From contig JACBWW010000004.1 in the NCBI GenBank assembly GCA_020086605.1, positions 33,658,194 through 33,722,193 on the forward strand: DNA of 64,000 nucleotides, given 5' to 3'. Positions 61,481-64,000 of this stretch are shown in pieces. Both the position numbers and the translations under genes were made by a program. The notes beneath the pieces were generated by a model. That model was not told the DNA's origin. It worked only from the letters and a program-made list of their open reading frames with translations, and did no database searches. The stretch is from Lanius collurio (Eukaryota > Chordata > Aves > Passeriformes > Laniidae). Every line of letters starts with the position of its first letter. The stretch's first letter is position 1.

Positions 61481-64000
61481 TTAAATCAGCAAGCAGGAAG
61501 CATTATTTTAACAGCTACATGTTAGGAAGTGAAAAAAGTCTCTATTCCTTCTGTCATAATAGACATGTCTAGAACAGAGCTGAAGATAGTGCACTGCTTA
61601 AGACATGGCATGAAATAAGGCTTGCTCACAGGGATTTTTTTTTAAAAAAAAGCATGTCTTAAGATGCTAAGAAAGCAAGCACCAGATTTATACCTGACCT
61701 AGATGACTACAACCAATGAAATGAACATGCTAAAAAAAAAAATCTAAAAATTGCACACCTGAATAACATAAAAACTGAAGACTGTATTGTCTGTATAGCA
61801 GAAAAAGAAAACTAAGAATAAGAGAGGAAAAAAGATGAAACTTTGGCCCCACTAAAATAAATATGAAAATGTACATCAGCTTCACTGCTATCTGGATTTT
61901 AAAAAATGAGATAATTCCAGCCATTTTTCATCTGATGACACGGCATCTGACAAACACTGTATAAATGACTGCCTAATAATGGAAAATGGACCTGGAGGTA
62001 TCATCGAGAAGAAGAATAAAATGTAGTTTCTTAACATATTCATATTAGTAAGATCTCATTAAATAACTGGGGAAGAGTCAAGAGGCTATAAAAGGAACTG
62101 ATTTTTTTTTTTTTTTTGCTTTGCATCATCTGAATAACAAACCTCAGCTATTTTTCACTACTTACATTCTAATTTTAAAAAGGAGTACTCAGTTTAATTA
62201 ACTAATTTTACCAATGTTTCAAAACAAACAGACCCGTATTTTCACCAGTGCAATGAAAGACTGAACACTGAAAAATTTTGCAAAAAGTTTGCTCCATATT
62301 CTTTTCCAATGAACTCTAGAGCCTGGCTTTTACTCCATTACACCTGCGGCAATCTCTAGAAAATAATTTCAAAGTTAAATAAAGACAAATTTTCCACAAT
62401 GGTCCAAAGACTACAAAGTCTGTTTTCCATTTGCACAAGGTGAGTAGATAGTTGAAAGTCTGCACCTTCATGGAAGTCAGTAAGTCCTAACTTTGGACAT
62501 TTATTCCTTGGTTCCTCTCAAATATGAAATGGACAAACCCAGGCTGACTACAAGTAAAATAAATTTGAGAAAGAACTAAGGCCTACAAAAAGTAAGATTA
62601 ACAATCTGTTCCACAATTTTATAAAAAACCCAAACCCTATTAAAAGCAGTTTCATTTAGGCAGCAGTTCCTGTGTTTGCAACACACATATCAGAATCAAT
62701 AAAGTTGATCAGAAACTAAATTTTTTTTTCTCAACTAGGATGTAAGAGAAAAGCTGGCAAAAAACTTAGCAAATAATGTTATTACATTAATGGTCTGGTT
62801 TAACTGCTCTTAGAGATGTTGCTAATGGTGCGTTTCTAGGATTTTTGATTTACTTTCACTTTTACATATGGACTAAATACCTAAGCTACACATTTGTTTT
62901 TCATTCCCAAAATTCTAAGACAATTTTTCACCAATTCAGTGGGTTTTCACCCCAAAGAGCACTTCAAGAACTGGCTCTATTTTCTAACTGACATCTTTCC
63001 AAAAGTGTCTAAGTCTCATTTTTGGATAGGTGAAAATTGACAGCAGGACCAGTAAAACCACTTAAGAACACACCCACTTCCACTACAGATCTGCGTTTTT
63101 ACATTAATGAAAGACATACACCACAATTCATGCCTTACACGATCATCAACAATAATAATTTTTAAATACTCATTAAGTTCTGTGGTTGGTGTAGTGATTA
63201 AGAGCATTATGAATACTGTCACCTTTTTGCTATCTGGTATCTTTAAGAGTATCAGTACTGTTCAGAATGACTGCAGGGAATGCTACCCTGAAGGCTGCTT
63301 TGCACAGGCTGTCCATGGTTGGAGTATGTTTCTGGGTTCTCCTCTGGACTGCTTCCATTTCAAGCTCTATAGTTTCATTTTCTCTGACAACAGAGGTAAA
63401 TTTTTTATTTAAAACATGAAAGGCAGCTTAGAGTTCAATTATTTTATTTCTTAGTGATATTCAGAAAATACAAGTTTTCCATGCAATGCTTGATTCTGTA
63501 CCAATTCAAGTAAGCAGAATACTTATTTATTGATGAGAATAAAATCTGGGGAGGTGCTGGAATATGCTACACGTTTTACCAAATAATTAGCAATATCCAA
63601 AGATAAACTCTTTGATACCTTAATTGTATAATGTAAATATTCTAGTCCATTTGGCAGATCAGGCTTTTTGTAAGTTATAAAAGTTAAATAAAATTTTTGC
63701 AAACTTTTATAGTTAAATACTGCTGAATCCATACACACGGGATTTATTCAATAAAATTTATGAATTTCTGCTTAATATCAAGACAAATTCAAATAAACTT
63801 TTAAAGTTACTGTTCAGTAACTTTCATCTACTTTTTTAATCTTGTTACTTTACCCAGTCTGCTTTAAAAAGCAGGAAAATATTTCTTGAGATTTTTTTTT
63901 GATCCAGAATTTCTCCTCATAAATTGAAGACTACTGTTTTCAAAAACAAACTAACAAAAAAATAAATAGCCCAGCCTTCTGTAAACTTAGCTAAGTTGTA

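Larger units (their letters stand above)
1..64000 (-). other. PHF21A: PHF21A gene body, partial at both ends
   Basis: All recognisable exons in the window belong to one minus-strand gene whose conceptual protein matches PHF21A (BHC80), recalled from the human protein. The order is: basic and glutamine-rich N-terminal part with a VKQE motif, Ala/Thr/Val-rich and Pro-rich middle, basic nuclear-localisation-like segment, AT-hook, then a C4HC3 PHD finger. The product is a nuclear subunit of the LSD1-CoREST-HDAC (BHC) co-repressor that binds H3 unmethylated at K4. The start codon exon and the C-terminal coiled-coil exons were not found, so they probably lie right of 64000 and left of 1 respectively. 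Exon phases are continuous throughout, giving 1452 nt (AT-hook form) or 1311 nt (microexon form). No disabling mutation is seen, so this is a live gene and not a retrocopy. Confidence 0.95.
27198..64000 (-). other. PHF21A: Very long intron upstream of the first exon seen
   Basis: At least 36.8 kb with no recognisable PHF21A exon. It ends at the TGGTAG acceptor of exon 26997-27197 and starts beyond the window. Contents by position: A/GA tract 28684-28721; GC-rich patch with a palindrome about 29320-29530; candidate cassette exon 37512-37590; poly-A 39102-39124; tRNA-Ile SINE 40453-40592; GC-enriched 43.74-44.15 kb; poly-A 44595-44624; odd open frames 44743-45579; CpG patch 47297-47470; CR1 48187-48310; CAG6 at 59176-59193; MIR-like 55190-55375; possible old LINE about 61270-61480. 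The remaining tens of kilobases are AT-rich with nothing I can support. Confidence 0.75.

Noticed and set aside
1..64000. CRISPR arrays, bacterial operons, ribosome binding sites, phage genes
   Set aside because: Intron-exon structure, CR1/SINE repeats and gene content are vertebrate; no direct-repeat array or prokaryotic gene layout is present.
27198..64000. First coding exons of PHF21A (MELQTLQEAL..)
   Set aside because: I looked for their reverse complements and saw no match, so they are assumed to lie beyond the window; a tblastn search of 27198-64000 would settle this.

Overview
The window looks like avian nuclear DNA, most likely from a perching bird (passerine). It is AT-rich, intron-dominated sequence carrying CR1 LINE fragments, including a roughly 870-bp copy. 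At about 40.45-40.59 kb there is also a degraded tRNA-Ile-headed SINE with a CR1-like tail, the architecture of TguSINE1, a family known from passerines. It contains nothing prokaryotic.

One gene explains all the protein-coding sequence I can support: PHF21A (BHC80), on the minus strand. Ten constitutive-type coding exons and one 23-nt microexon lie between 5.49 and 27.2 kb. Every junction has GT..AG sites and compatible phases. In transcript order the exons are 27197-26997, 23348-23094, 21281-21195, 18944-18648, 16956-16858, 15781-15730, 14907-14828, 14381-14321, then either microexon 12009-11987 or AT-hook exon 11922-11759, and finally PHD exon 5646-5491. These give 484 codons (AT-hook form) or 437 codons (microexon form). 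The first coding exons (about 51 residues by recollection of the human protein) should lie beyond 64000, and the C-terminal coiled-coil exons below position 1. PHF21A is a reader of histone H3 unmethylated at K4 in the LSD1-CoREST-HDAC complex.

The most interesting element is an isoform switch at 11.7-14.4 kb. Exon 14321-14381 ends in phase 1. The AT-hook exon completes the DNA-binding motif, and the microexon replaces it with an eight-residue insert (ANEDHWPK). Using both exons or neither gives an early stop, and the two are separated by only 64 nt. The reading frame therefore enforces a one-or-the-other choice. A neuron-specific microexon with this position and role is known in mammals; here it is read from bird sequence.

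The rest (1-5490, the smaller introns, and 27198-64000) is intronic. It holds CR1 pieces, two MIR-like fragments, homopolymer tracts, two GC-rich patches and several unexplained open stretches. Notable ones are a CpG-dense patch at 47.3-47.47 kb with a short ATG reading frame and a CTCF/YY1-like site, a candidate 79-nt cassette exon at 37.5 kb, and a 100-codon in-frame read-through after the PHD exon that could end at an intronic poly(A) signal.
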